A DNA stretch of 64,000 nt. Source: Oscheius onirici (Eukaryota > Nematoda > Chromadorea > Rhabditida > Rhabditidae). Shown piece after piece: positions 21,272 through 32,072 of the stretch. The stretch covers positions 1,784,501 through 1,848,500 of the forward strand of contig OW051470.1 in NCBI GenBank assembly GCA_932521025.1. Reading direction: 5' to 3'. The stretch's first letter is position 1; each line of letters starts with the position of its first letter. The translations under genes were made by a program, and so were the position numbers. The notes beneath the pieces were generated by a model that did no database searches, was not told where the DNA came from, and worked only from the letters and a program-made list of their open reading frames with translations.

Positions 21272-23110
21272 TTAGTAAGTCTTCGGGATCCCAGCCACGA
21301 CGCCACTCTCTATTCCGCATTCGTTTGATCCTCGAGCAATTTTGAACAGGCCCTTCTCTCCCCAGTCACTGTTCCAAGAGTTGACGAGGAGCCAGTAAGG
21401 AAGACCCTTCTCTTCTCCCCAACCAATAAGTTTGACGGCATGTCCTCCGGACAAGGGACCGGCGGTGTGCTCAATTTTTCTGTCAAGTTTTCTTTTCAGA
21501 GAGACTCACAACATAGACTCCTTCGGAGTAGTGGAAAAAGTCTTGGTAGACTTCAAATGCTACTTCTACTGGACCGTAGGTCATCAGTTCCTTCTGTATA
21601 GCTTCGACATTGTTCTCAACTCCGTAGGCGCTCAGACCTGAAAGTTCAGAGACTGTTACTCTGTCTCTCTGACTCCCTCGCTTTCTGTTTGTCTCAGTCT
21701 CTCTGTTTTTTTTACTCATACCTCTCAGTGTCTCTGTCCTGTCTCTCGATCCCCCAGTCTCTCTATATCTTTGCCTCCTTCACTCAGACTTTCAGTCTCC
21801 CCGACTACCGTAAAAGCTCTAATAGAAGCCTTTACGTACGCAATTACGTACTCACATTGTTTAGGGTCAAGACGTTATTTTCTGACTTTGTGATGTTCTG
21901 CAAAGTTGTAACCCCTAATGTCCTCTACAACTGCAGAACATCAAAAGCTGAAAAGTGACGTCTTGATCGCAAAAAACGTGAGTACGTAATTACGTAACGT
22001 GGTGGGCTTCTATTAGAGCTTTTACGGCATGTGTCTCTCAGACTCTCCGTCTCTCTCACCAAAATGCTTGTCCTCCTCAAACTCTTTCTGATAGTTCTTG
22101 CTGCAGGTCTTCTTGCACTGTGGAGTATGGAAGAGTCCATGCTTGCAGATTTCGGCTGTACTGTTGTCGACTGGATGCTTGCAAGAGGGGAAAGGATACG
22201 GTAGACAAGAATCATTGGAGCCGTAGTCCCCTCCAGTGACCAGTCCTTCTTTGACCCAATAGTCCCAAGCCTTGATTGGCCAGCCACCGTTGCACCTGAA
22301 CTGTTTCAATAAATTTGTCTCTCTGAATCTTTCGGACTGTCTTTTAAGCTTAAGAGTACAGAACTACAGTAATCTTCTCACTCACCCCTCTCCACAAGAA
22401 GAGCAACAAGCCAAGACGTCGTCCACAGAAATGTTCGGAGTGATCTTTCCTTTGGAAGCAATACAGACGCGATCAGTAATAGCCTCAGCTGCTCCAAAAG
22501 CCCAACATGATCCTGAAGTCTCTTTTAGGTGAAGTTCAGTCGACTTACCGCACAGACTCTGATCTTTGACTTTTCCAATACTCTCACATTCTGACCACCA
22601 TTCTCGTGAGTCAAACTTGTCCGGAATGGTCACGTTCAGGTGTCTGGAAGTGTCTGGTTCTCTCAACTGTTACTGTAATTATTACTGTCTTTCTCACTCT
22701 TACTCTGTCGCTGTTAATCTTACTGTAACTCTCACACTCACTGTCGCTCTGTCACTGCCCTCTCTCTACCTCGTGTTACTCAGTCTCCTCTTCGTTTCCG
22801 TCGGTAGATGAATGTTCTGTACTCCCATGATCCCCGTCCTTGTTGATTGATCATAGGATCCGAATCGGTCATTTTTGACCGCTTTCCAGTACGACTGATG
22901 GCTATTGACATAGTCTACGAGATCGTCATCGGTCATGCTTTCGGTATTGAGATCAATTTTCTTCGAATGGAGGTTTTCTGAAAAGTTTTGTATTGAACAG
23001 TTGGCTAACTGACCAAGGATCCCTTTCCTTTGGAGCGTTCTCGCATTGTCACTGATTTCGGCCAGGTGGAGAAGAGGCAAAGTGAGAAAGATTAGGAATT
23101 TGGTAGTTAT
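21272..23110 (-). CDS. Cathepsin B-like cysteine protease
   Basis: Seven exons on the minus strand: 23014-23110, 22780-22977, 22549-22659, 22386-22512, 22060-22295, 21510-21637 and 21272-21469, all in phase, giving about 364 residues. It is a papain-family (C1A) peptidase that would be secreted or lysosomal: a hydrophobic leader ([15 protein letters not shown]), a propeptide, then the mature enzyme. The oxyanion glutamine and catalytic cysteine are in [15 protein letters not shown], the histidine in [13 protein letters not shown] and the asparagine in [13 protein letters not shown]. The cysteine-rich occluding-loop region is present ([15 protein letters not shown]) with one histidine where cathepsin B usually has two, so exopeptidase activity may differ. 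The start codon is not in the first exon I can define; it may be in a tiny upstream exon. A MITE sits in the intron at 21638-22059. Confidence 0.9.
21808..22027. mobile_element. Tc1/mariner-like MITE in cathepsin B intron
   Basis: A 220-bp inverted-repeat element starting CCGTAAAAGCTCTAATAGAA and ending with the reverse complement, with TA before its left end (21806-21807). It shares its ends and the ACGTACGCAATTACGTA arm with the element at 3378-3624 but lacks the C/G runs. The right TA has changed to CA. Confidence 0.75.
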
Positions 23111-23367
23111 CTGAAAAAATGCCGTCTTTCTGCTCGGTATATCTTGAGAAATCTACAACGTTTTTCAGTCCAAGAAATAAAACAAAATAGTTTGGGTCAC
23201 CTAACAGCTAAAAATTTGTATTTACCTGGCAAAATGGGTGTTAGGCAGCCCAAATCCGTACGCAAGGATCACTCATGGAAGAAACTTTTGGGTTACTGTA
23301 ACACTTTTTTTTCAGACTTTACTACCCGATTACGATCTCCGCTCTACTCTTCGAACAAACTGATTTC
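23111..23367. other. Upstream region of cathepsin B gene
   Basis: Should hold the promoter and the missing start exon of the minus-strand cathepsin B gene. An acceptor TTTTTTCAG directly precedes the first defined exon. I could not choose a start codon. Confidence 0.35.
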
Positions 23368-23550
23368 ATTTTGACAATCTTCTCAGACCAGAGTAGCTTC
23401 AGCCAGAGTGTTTTTTTTCTTCAATCCCAAAGCTTCGTCAGTTCTCGTACTCTGTCGTTTGGCCAGAGTTCGAAAACGTGGGAAGCTTTGGGATTAGAGA
23501 AAGAAAATACGCTGGCTGAAGCTACACTGGTCTGAGAAGATTGCCAAAAT
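23368..23550. repeat. Near-perfect palindromic foldback element
   Basis: ATTTTGACAATCTTCTCAGA at 23368 is mirrored by TCTGAGAAGATTGCCAAAAT ending at 23550. The arms run about 65 bases (through CAATCCCAAAGCTT) around a loop of about 50 bases. The right edge abuts an RTE fragment. It codes for nothing and looks like a MITE; target duplication not determined. Confidence 0.7.
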
Positions 23551-23986
23551 GGGAGGTACCCGATGGACGCGAACAACTACCGAATGGACACCGCTCGAAA
23601 GAAAAAGAACAAGAGGCGGACAACGACAAAAATGGGCAGATACTCGAACAGTGGCTGGAACAGATTGATGGCATCGGACGGCAGCTGAATGGAAAACTTT
23701 GTGAACCGCACTCTCCAGGGGCGTGAATTTGTGAAAAAATCTAATCTAAACTTCGAACAAACCATACGAGCCTCAACTGTTCGAAAATCTTCTAAGGGTT
23801 ACTGCAACATTCCATCATTTGAATCGAATCGTGTTGCCACTTTGATGAACAGAGGGCATGATGGCAGTGAGAAATTGAATGCCTTGACGCTTTTATTTGC
23901 TCAAAAATGTTAGCGTACTACACAAGTTACCCTATTTTAAGGCTACAAGGTTGGCAACGCCCTTACAGGCCTAAAGTAGAAATTCA
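23550..23986 (+). pseudogene. RTE-like retrotransposon 3' end fragment
   Basis: The plus strand from about 23551 reads GTRWTRTTTEWTPLERKRTR then GGQRQKWADT and WHRTAAEWKTL, the C-terminal end typical of RTE-like elements, with a stop and frame changes. It ends with the 3' segment AGGTTGGCAACGCCCTT (23947) and AAAGTAGAAAT also found at 20172-20213, marking both as the same family. Confidence 0.65.
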
Positions 23987-24252
23987 TGAAATCGCTCTGT
24001 CACGGAGCCCTAGTGCTGGTTTCCTTTTCATTCCTCCTTTGTTACTCTCCTCCAGTCACTCTCCCTGACCCTCCAAAGAAACTACCAAAATTGTATTTCT
24101 ATCCGCTCCCTCCCAAACCTAATTTCGAAATGTTGGACCTGAACGGGTCGCCCGGCCCGTTCCTAACTTTAGTGAGTCTCAGTCCTACTGTCCCTTCTCC
24201 CCTTGTCACTCTGTTCCAGTCACTCTCCCTGACCCTCCAAAGAAACTCATAA
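23986..24252 (+). CDS. Possible small secreted proline-rich protein
   Basis: ATG at 23986 opens an 88-codon frame. Its first 21 residues look like a signal peptide (MKSLCHGALVLVSFSFLLCY); the rest is rich in proline and leucine. The segment VTLPDPPKK lies just behind the leader. A 32-base stretch at 24052 recurs at 24216, after an acceptor-like TCTGTTCCAG, so either a second exon or a duplication is present. A GTGAGT donor at about 24172 would allow splicing to the second copy. Not recognised; it may be chance. Confidence 0.3.
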   Translation: MKSLCHGALVLVSFSFLLCYSPPVTLPDPPKKLPKLYFYPLPPKPNFEMLDLNGSPGPFLTLVSLSPTVPSPLVTLFQSLSLTLQRNS

Positions 24253-24634
24253 GAACCCTTCACGCACTTGCTTTTCCTGTCGCGACTTGTTAAAAACTAA
24301 TTTGCGCACAAAGCTCCCCTCCTTATCCTCAATTAGAGCTTTAGACAAACGCACACACAGACTTGAGAGCAATTTAAAATACATAGATGGACAATATTAG
24401 ACAGCCCACAGAGCTTACCATTCAAGAAGATTCTGGTCGTTTCAGTCGTTTCCCTCGGTCATTTTCAGTCAATCTTTATACTCGCCAAGCTGCAGCTCTT
24501 CAAACAGTCGACTGGTCAACAGATTTCGTTCCGGTCAACAAATTGGACAGAAAATAGCTCTTGTACTACCAATAGTTCTTTTGAGCAAAAAAAAATCATC
24601 AAATCACTAGAAAATGTCAAAAATATCACAGAAA
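24253..24634. other. No gene recognised
   Basis: Non-coding sequence between the possible secreted peptide and the 3' end of the zinc-ribbon-like gene on the minus strand. I see no RNA gene or repeat beyond simple runs. Confidence 0.4.
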
Positions 24635-25807
24635 TTAGGCGTACTCGATGATTTGGTTCTGATGACGACAGATGGGGCATCGGAAGTAGGCCATCGGCAG
24701 ATTGTAGCGGTTCCTCGTGTTCTCCGAATAGCTGATCCTGGCCCGCATATCGCTGTAGGGTAGGAAAAAACGCATGTGGCACTGCGTGCATGAGGCGCTC
24801 TCCATATTTCCGCGCTTGGCGGCGTTGGCCACGGCTTGCTGGTTTCTGAAAATGTGGAGAGTTTGGACAAAAAAGGTTAAAGATTTACCTGTACTTGACA
24901 CTGTCGATTCGCTGAGCCGCATAGTGCATCCTGACAGCTGCACATGGTCCATTTTTCGTTGGCGGCACGGGTCTGAACGGATCCGGCACGTAGTAGAGCT
25001 CTCCATCGCTGTGAATCGGCTGGCTTTCGCTCTTGTACGTCCAGCGACGACCCGGCTCGACGTAGCAACTAAATTGTTGATTGTTTTATTGTGATAATAT
25101 GGGATGAAAAGAAGAATTAAAGAAAAATTACCGAGGATAGGTCTTTCGGGGATCCTTTGGAACCTTTCTGTTAGGAGTGAGCAGTCTACCGGAGCCAGGG
25201 CGCTTCGGCATGTGAAGTCCCTGAAATTTCATTTTTTTTAAATTTAAATGAAAAAAGATACAATTGACCAAAAGATAGCTTACCTGTTCGATAGCCATGA
25301 CGGAATCTTCCTCGTCCACTTCGCCGTCATTAATTTCGTCAACGTAGCTGTAAGAGGGACTGGCCTGGACGACTTCATCTACAATCTCAATCTCGCCGTC
25401 GACAGCCTGCACAGTTTCGATGTAGCGAGCATGCTTCTGAACTTTTTTACGTTGTTGTGAAAATACACACGTAAAAACAAAACAATACTTTGTAACAAAA
25501 CGCAACGTCCTAGTGTACTTTTGATCGCAAAATTTTCCTGCTTTTCAACGAAAAAAAAAGAAAGACGTTCTTACCTCTCCAGCCGCCCCAGCAAAATGAC
25601 GCAAAGTTGGAGGGCTCAATCTTTCGTGGTCTCCGTTGATCACGAGTTCCGGATGTCTACAAAGAAATTTTTATCGTGAAAATAGTGAAAAACTGACCGA
25701 GAGTGCTTTTTCAGGAGAGGAGGAGGAGGAGACTCGTCGGCATAGGGGCCGATTTGGAACTGAATGCGCTTGTAAGTCCTACTGGGACCCGGCTCGTTGG
25801 CTTCCAT
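24635..25807 (-). CDS. Conserved-looking protein with C-terminal zinc ribbon
   Basis: Six exons on the minus strand, 25698-25807, 25575-25656, 25284-25436, 25132-25220, 24889-25068 and 24635-24845, join in phase to 274 residues. The start ATG at 25807 follows TTTTTGCAG and one base, which suggests a trans-splice acceptor. The N-terminal half is acidic and probably disordered (VDGEIEIVDEVVQASPSYSY, INDGEVDEEDS). A basic, proline-rich middle follows (MPKRPGSGRLLTPNRKVPKD). Near the end two CxxC pairs (CTQCHMRFFLP and FRCPICRHQNQ) about 30 residues apart could bind zinc. I do not recognise the family and propose no function beyond possible nucleic-acid or protein binding. Confidence 0.7.
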
Positions 25808-26243
25808 TCTGCAAAAATAACGTTTTAAAAATGTGACCTTTGAGGGGAAAAATGCTGAAAAAAAAACAGGAAAGATCGCACTATATTGTCAGCCACTACT
25901 GTTCATCTTTACGACGCAATAACATCATTTTCGAGGCTATTTTTTTTTACAAAAAGCATAGCTTTTTTACTCTAAAACTTGGGCCGTCCATCCGGTGAAA
26001 AAGAGTTACTAATCTTTTCCATTTTGAGCAGCTATTCACGTAAAACAGGCTGCGCTCCAGAACTTCTCTAAAACTACATCTAGAAGTACACAAAATGGCT
26101 CTAAAACCAATAAATAAGTACAGAAAGCAGCATGAATAACCGTATTCATTGAGATATTGCATAATGGAGAGGGAAAGGATGCGTAAATTGGACAAAATGA
26201 GTGGTGCAAAATGGCTGGGGGAAATACAAATGAAGCGAAATTA
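25808..26243. other. Short intergenic region
   Basis: Between two minus-strand genes: promoter side of the zinc-ribbon-like gene and 3' side of the bra-1 homologue. Contains no recognisable gene. Confidence 0.4.
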
Positions 26244-29071
26244 CTATGCTTGGCCGCCGTTTGCCACTGCTGCTCCGCCACTGGATCCGGGGGCTCCTGC
26301 TCCTCCGGCATTCGCTCCGCCACCCTGCTTCTTTCGGCGACAGAATTTGCGATGAAACGTCCAGTGGCCCTGCTGGCACTCGATGCTACAGTATGCCGTG
26401 TTCCAGCAGCAGTGATAGATGGCCTCGTTCTCGCACTGGAAACACCACTGCTTCTTCTTGGCGCTGCTGATCTCTCGGCGATGACGGTCACCGATTTTGG
26501 CTACTTCGACGCGGAGCGATTCACGGTACTTGGCATCGAGATCCATTCTGAAAATTTAGCGATTTACTGGGGTTTTGGAATTTTTGTTAGATTTTTTGAC
26601 ATGTTCAGACAACGACGGATTTTCAACGGATAATAACTTACGAACAAAACTCGACAAGATAAAATCTTGTGCTCTGGAAAAACACCAGAATTCTATCAGT
26701 TCAACGACGTGCGCTCGACTGTGCGGATGGCTCTCTTCCTCGTCCCACTGCTGCTGCTTCCTCTCGCTACTTTGCTCTTCTGCAGCAAGAAAAAGAATTC
26801 CACCGAGATGACAGCCAGTAAGCATGACAGCGCCAGTCTCAGCGAGTCTGCTTCGAAGATTGCCATCAAGACATCACCGGCTACCGCTCAAGATCATCAG
26901 AAGCTGCAGCAGCGATCGAAGCGAGAAAACGTCGTTCCTGAGCTGAAGCCAACGGGAAAGGGAGCCGGTAGCAGGTCGTCAACCACGAGATCCGTCGAAA
27001 ATGGCGGCAACAGTCCCGCGATGGAGAAGATCAAGAGCAGGAAGAGTTCGGTGATGAAGGGAACGGACAAGACGCAGCAGAATGAGCCACAGCAGCAGGA
27101 GGACAGTCTGGACAAGATGCAGCCAAAGAAGAGAGACACCCCGCGCGCTCAGGAGATCCGTGGCTGTCTCGTGCCGAATGAGGGCGACTACAAGACGTGG
27201 AACGACAAGATGGCCAAGACCGACTTTTCCAAATCGATTCAGGTCCAAGAATCCAATTAAATTGCTTCGCATAATAAATGTCGAAAGTGTCTGTTTTTAC
27301 GACAATTTTCTGCCCCGAAGAAAGAAACGACTGCCTGGAAGAATCTGGAACGGAACTTTCTCGCAAAGAAAAACACTATTTCCAATCCGCCAAAAAAAAA
27401 AATTGAATTTTCTAGTAATTAGAGTAGTTTTCAAACAAAAGGTCACTTGTCCAGACTGACATCACCCCGTGCTGACGATGGAACCGGCTCCTGGTCTACC
27501 GTGGCATCTGCGAGCTGCTGCCAGGCTTCAGTCTCCCAACTTCTTCATCTCGCTCTTTCTAGCCTTTATCATCATCAAGATAGTTGCTATATGGGGCTTC
27601 TTCGAAACCGGCGCCTTCGCTACTGGCCAGCCGGAGTCGACCGAGGAACTCGTCAGGGATAATTACAGTCTTCTCGAACACTTGGACTTGGTCTCCAAGA
27701 TCCTCTTCTTTGTATATCTGTGCTTCCCGCTGCCGTTTCTACTCTGTCCGATGATCATCGACGTGGTGATGAGCGTCGTCTTCACGATATGGCTGTTTCT
27801 TGTCACGATGACATTTCACGATCGAACCGAAATTACTTCAGGGCTCTACGTCTGGAAATTCTGCTTCGTCCTTCTTCGCCCTTATCTTGCTCCACTCCAT
27901 CGTGCTCGTCTTAATATCGAAGGTCTATCAAGAGAGACTGAGACGGCTGGACCAGATGATGCCGGAAGTGGTCGTTGTGAATGCGGAGATTCCCTTCAAC
28001 GACGAACCGAACGGAGGAGCCGATGACTCGCCTCCACATCTTCACGAGGAGCCGGAAGACATTCACACGGACAAGGATGACGAGAATTTGAAGCCGTAGG
28101 AAGTCGCCAATTCGATAGACAACAGTGAACAGAATATGCCAATAAAGATAACATTGACAGCCGACTCTGTTCCCTTTAAAAATTGTACTTTGGGAAAATC
28201 TAACAACTAATAGACTGAACAATCATTCGACTAACGTGACCTTTCACGAGTGTTCAGAATGGTTTTGCGGCCCTCAATTTTCAGTAAGGCAAAAAGAATT
28301 TGCGTCCGGGGGGAATCGAACCCCCGTCGAATGCTTGGAAGGCATCCATGCTGACCATTACACCACGGACGCGCCGTGGCGCTGAATTTATAACCGAGTG
28401 CGATCCCTGGATCGGAAAGGTGATCAGATCCAGGGAACAGGTTTTAGACAAGATTGGATATCTGACGTCCCGAAAGGTGAATTGTGCCCAAATCGTGGCC
28501 GAGTGGTCTAGTGGTATGATTCTCGCTTAGGGTGCGAGAGGTCCCGGGATCGATCCCCGGCTCGGCCCAACTTTTTGCTCGACTGGAGAAACAAAAGCAA
28601 TTTTATACGGTGGATTCGTTCAAAGCTTGTTGTTAGTCCTGTTTGTTTCACAAAAGCAGAATATTTTAGTTTTCACTATTTTTCGAATACTTGCTGTTTG
28701 TGCTCCCGAAATGGACAAAATAAAGCAAAAAAAGGTGCTCACCTTGTAGTGTCTAGTTCTTCTTTGAACTGCGTCAAGAGCTCCGTTCGTATTTTCTGCT
28801 GGTCGCTGAGGAATTCCTGATGAAGTTTTTCTGTCATCTCCACGAGCATCTTCTCTCTAGAGTCCTTCAATGATTCCAGCCAATATTTCTGCAGATCGAC
28901 TATTGATTGGCGCGTTCTCTCGTCCAAATCTTCGCCAATGTACTGAAATTTGTGTTCTAGAAGAAGAAAAGGCAAGAAAACCTGGTCGATCTGATGGACG
29001 TCGTCTTGCATGACGTGATGTGGCTCCTGCATCATGAGATCGGCCGACGGGCCGTGATCGTGGTTCATCAT
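26244..29071 (-). CDS. bra-1: BRA-1/BRAM1 homologue (BS69 C-terminal type, MYND finger)
   Basis: Three exons, 28982-29071, 28743-28942 and 26244-26547, encode 197 residues. This is close to human BRAM1, the short form of BS69/ZMYND11, and to nematode BRA-1. The middle is a likely coiled coil ([20 protein letters not shown]). The C-terminus has a complete MYND zinc finger: [20 protein letters not shown] then [10 protein letters not shown] and the final Cys in FCRRKK. In the known family this finger binds short proline-containing motifs; C. elegans BRA proteins bind a TGF-beta type I receptor and restrain that pathway. The last intron is 2,195 nt, far longer than its neighbours, and contains two opposite-strand protein genes and two tRNA genes. 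The start is the first of two adjacent ATGs shortly after TTCTTTCAG. Confidence 0.85.
26727..27260 (+). CDS. Small membrane-anchored, lysine/serine-rich protein (nested gene)
   Basis: A single-exon frame of 177 residues from ATG 26727. The first 19 residues form a strong membrane segment ([20 protein letters not shown]) followed by KKK, so it is probably a type-II or signal-anchored protein with the tail facing the cytosol, or secreted if cleaved. The remainder is rich in K, S, T and Q and looks disordered; it ends with [17 protein letters not shown] do not recognise the family. It lies entirely inside the long intron of the bra-1 homologue, on the opposite strand. Codon use looks normal. The antisense frames over it have no family features. 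Confidence 0.6.
   Translation: MALFLVPLLLLPLATLLFCSKKKNSTEMTASKHDSASLSESASKIAIKTSPATAQDHQKLQQRSKRENVVPELKPTGKGAGSRSSTTRSVENGGNSPAMEKIKSRKSSVMKGTDKTQQNEPQQQEDSLDKMQPKKRDTPRAQEIRGCLVPNEGDYKTWNDKMAKTDFSKSIQVQESN
27478..28099 (+). CDS. Multi-span membrane protein (nested gene)
   Basis: Two exons, 27478-27801 and 27842-28099, with a 40-nt intron ending TTACTTCAG, give 193 residues. Without splicing the frame is lost before a clear membrane segment, so the intron is well supported. Hydrophobic stretches: [20 protein letters not shown] (about residue 24), [20 protein letters not shown] with [13 protein letters not shown] (about 76-108, probably two spans) and [15 protein letters not shown] (about 117-131). 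The last 60 residues are a charged, probably cytosolic tail ([17 protein letters not shown]). The layout of four spans resembles LAPTM- or MARVEL-type small membrane proteins, but I cannot assign a family. It sits inside the bra-1 intron, downstream of the other nested gene on the same strand. Confidence 0.6.
28302..28372 (-). tRNA. tRNA-Gly (TCC)
   Basis: The reverse complement folds as a complete 71-nt tRNA: acceptor GCGTCCG pairs with CGGACGC, D-arm with TGGTGTAATGGT, anticodon loop CTTCCAA (anticodon TCC) on a 5-bp stem, and T-arm GGTTCGATTCC. Internal A- and B-box promoters are therefore present. It lies in the long bra-1 intron. Confidence 0.95.
28497..28568 (+). tRNA. tRNA-Pro (AGG)
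   Basis: A 72-nt cloverleaf: acceptor GGCCGAG (28497-28503) pairs with CTCGGCC (28561-28567), D-loop TGGTCTAGTGGTAT, anticodon stem CTCGC/GCGAG with loop TTAGGGT (anticodon AGG), T-loop GGGATCGATCCC. Located 124 nt from the tRNA-Gly, on the opposite strand, in the same bra-1 intron. Confidence 0.95.
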
Positions 29072-29077
29072 TTTGTC

Positions 29078-30020
29078 CTGAAAGAAAGGAGGCAATTTTA
29101 GGGGTAAATTGATGATAAAGCTATGTAGTTAATTACTCAAAGATTAGAAATTGGCTACTGGTAGCAGTCTGGGCACAAACTTTGCGGGAATTTTGATTTT
29201 TAGCACGCTTTCCCAACTTTTTGTTGTCAAAATATGACGCTTTCGATGACAATTGTTGCTCTCAAAGACCAGAAAATTTTGACAGCTACAAATGTTTGCG
29301 TCAATTGGTCTGCTTTGTTGCTCCTTTTCAGGGTATGCTTTGAAATAATCGCAACAGGTTTTCGCTGGTCAAAGGCTTCTTGTGCAAAAAGTTAGCCCGT
29401 TTCAGCTTTAAAAGGTCCTAAAGAACGTAAAAAACTGATCTTTTAGAAACAGAGAATGTTTGTAAACTTTTCTACCATTTTGTATAAACTTCGTAGAGAA
29501 AGATGAATGAGTTTGCTTGAAAACCCGTGCGTAAGGCTATGGTCATTGCCAAAAATCGATATTTGTTTGACAATCAAAGTCAATTCGAAAATTTTTTTAG
29601 TTTCCTTTCTTCCGGTATATAATCTCAACATTCCCCTCCAGAAAGCTTCAAATCGCGTGTTTATTTGAAAAGTATGCTACGGTCGTTGTATCTCAGGTCG
29701 CGACCGCGTCCACCGTACCCGATAATGATCCGGGAAGAGTTAGAAAGATACGGAAAGTGTATTTTTTGGCAATTTAATCAAGTTTGCTCCTTTTCGAAGG
29801 GAAGGTGGATATTTGAGGAGTGGATGCGATTAAAAAAGAGACAAAAAATAGGCTATTGGTTGCCGAATTTGTGGCAAAAAGCTGCCCAGCTGGTAATTTT
29901 TTCAAACGGGAATTGGCAAACAACGGTCCTTGTAAACAGCGAGCATGTTTGTCAATCTACTCTACCCCCTATTTGGCCGTTTATTTTCTCTAAAAACCAA
30001 AAAACATGAATAATTTTAGG
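29078..30020. promoter_or_regulatory. Shared upstream region of two divergent genes
   Basis: The bra-1 homologue starts at 29071 on the minus strand and the small mitochondrial protein at 30021 on the plus strand, so this interval should contain both promoters. Both sides end in acceptor-like sequence (CTTTCAG on the minus strand, TTTTAGG before 30021) that could receive a spliced leader. An open plus frame (29665-30009) has no recognisable feature. Confidence 0.4.
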
Positions 30021-31963
30021 ATGAACCGAATCTCAGCCGGTCGTTTCTTGGCTCTGCGCCGAATTGTCCAACGACAGCCGAAACGAAACGGGTCTGGCGG
30101 ACATCACGACGTGAGTTTAGAAAAACGAGGCCAAAAGAGGTAGTTTCTTCCAGATAGTCAACTCGGGACCTCCAGTGACCTTCGACCTGGCTCCTGTACC
30201 ATTCCAGTCTTACCAGAAGGTGAGTTATTTGACGAAATTATGATATTTTTGAGTGAACAGGCAAATTGAGACGGGTGATTGGTTTTAGTCGATAATTATC
30301 GGCAGACACTTGTAATTCCTAGCTCTCTAAGACAGGTTTGAACCGCTGCAGCTAGCTGATTGCAAATTTGATCCGCTGTTAAGTAAAGAGGTCCAAACAG
30401 AACTGTTGCTCGACTTTTTGAGAAGTGATTTCTGGAAACTCGAAATTGCAGGCTTTCGACAGGTAACTTAGGAGCAAAAGTTAACTGGCAGCCAATGTAG
30501 TTAATACTTCTTTGCTACAATCTACTGGAGCGGAAAATTACAAAAGCTGTCGCTAAATGAACGTTTAATCGGCTTGTTAGCTTATGCAGATCACTCCATA
30601 CTCATACGTTTTGTTTGGCAACCAACCCATAGCAATGCTCATGGTTGAAATTCTTTAACATCGTTTTGGGCTTGAAATCTAGCTTATTTTCTGTTCACAT
30701 ACAACGTTAGCTACAACTGCAACAAGACACCTTTTGTGACCTTAATTGAAAATGGTCTAAAACACACCTCATTTGAATAGTAGCGGGCTCGTTTTGGTCT
30801 CTGTGGCCTGAGCACATCCGTCATCTCGGAGAAATCCCTCCCGGCAGCTAGACGTTCTTCTTGGCTTGGCAGCTCGAGCTTGACCGAGGATGTTTGGGAG
30901 GGGCTCTAAATTATGGTTTTTTACGGAAAATGTAAGAAACTGACGCTTTTCTGCGTGTATCCTTCACTTTCTTCGTAGTCGTCTACGGGCTCTGGCTTCA
31001 TGGACATTTTGAATGTCTAAAAAGGACTCTTAGATGGAAAATGATGCGGAAACAGCTAGCAAATAAGGCGATAAAGGTAAACACAGAGTTCCCGGTTAAA
31101 ATGGGCAAAATCTCGAAATTTATGATCAAGGACAACGAACAAGACGAATGCAATTTTACGGCATATTTCCATGCAATTGTGGGTAAACTGATCCTGAATA
31201 CGATGGACAGCCACTTCTACAAGCTTTTAGAGAAAAAATGGAGGTACATTATTTGTTTCTGCTGAAAGGCGTCAAATGAATGAATTTTGGACTGTTTGAT
31301 GGTAGATGGGCTCCTATCATCAATTTTTTGAAGAAATAGCTCGAAAAGACCATGAAATCATGGAAAAGAATAAAAAAATGGGAAAATTGGCAGGAACGGG
31401 TGAGAATGAGGGGGAAAATGCTAAACGCGCTAGACACGAAAAATGCGCTAACAAACTTCGCGCGGCCTTTCAAGCGCGCAAATTTTTTTTGGTTAATTTA
31501 CGGCGAAAATTCACTCCAAACGAGCACCAAACAACACAGAAGCAATTATCTGAGCTTTGATCACTAAAATCTCAAAAAGAAAAGCTCAAAACGACCGAAG
31601 AGGCTGCCAATTACTGCAAAGGTAATCGTTTGAAGCAATTAGGGGCGGTCTCATGACCGCCGGTGGCTCAAATTCTGAGGAATTTGATGGGAAGTTAATC
31701 AAGAAGCTTTCCGGATATGATTTCATGGGAAAATGACCGAATTCCTGCAAAGAACGTACCAGAAAAAAAATGTTTTAGGTCTACGGAGAGCTCCAGGCCA
31801 AATTCAACATCTATCTCGGCGTCTCGGCTGCTCTTTTCATCGGATCGTTCGTCTTTGTTCGTTTTTAGACAAAAAAAGAGAAAGTCTGTTTCAGGCCTGT
31901 TATGAAGACGTCTTCATCTTCGAGGCGCTCCGTCCTCCTCAGTCATACCGTAACCGCAAGTAG
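30021..31963 (+). CDS. Small mitochondrial inner-membrane protein
   Basis: Four exons, 30021-30110, 30154-30219, 31779-31856 and 31895-31963, join in phase to 100 residues. The N-terminus is a basic, amphipathic presequence (MNRISAGRFLALRRIVQRQP) of the mitochondrial import type. One membrane span follows near residues 64-78 (IYLGVSAALFIGSFVF) and a short tail (EALRPPQSYRNRK). Size and layout are those of single-span accessory subunits of complex I or complex IV, but I cannot name the subunit. The ATG follows TTTTAG by one base, suggesting trans-splicing. The second intron is 1,559 nt and holds no recognised gene. Confidence 0.65.
30220..31778. other. Long intron without recognised content
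   Basis: Intron 2 of the small mitochondrial protein gene. Open frames at 31041-31265 and 31306-31567 have no recognisable similarity. I see no inverted-repeat element or RNA gene in it. Confidence 0.35.
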
Positions 31964-32072
31964 ACTGCTTTTTCTGTTGAAAAATAGCGAATAAACTAAT
32001 TTTTTGTCTGCAAATGAACAGGAAACAAGGAAAGCAGAATTACATAGGATTTAATCGAATTCTCATACTCAG

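Noticed and set aside
26211..26633. 140-codon plus-strand frame over the MYND exon
   Set aside because: Antisense of the bra-1 homologue; the minus strand has a complete zinc finger with matching splice sites.
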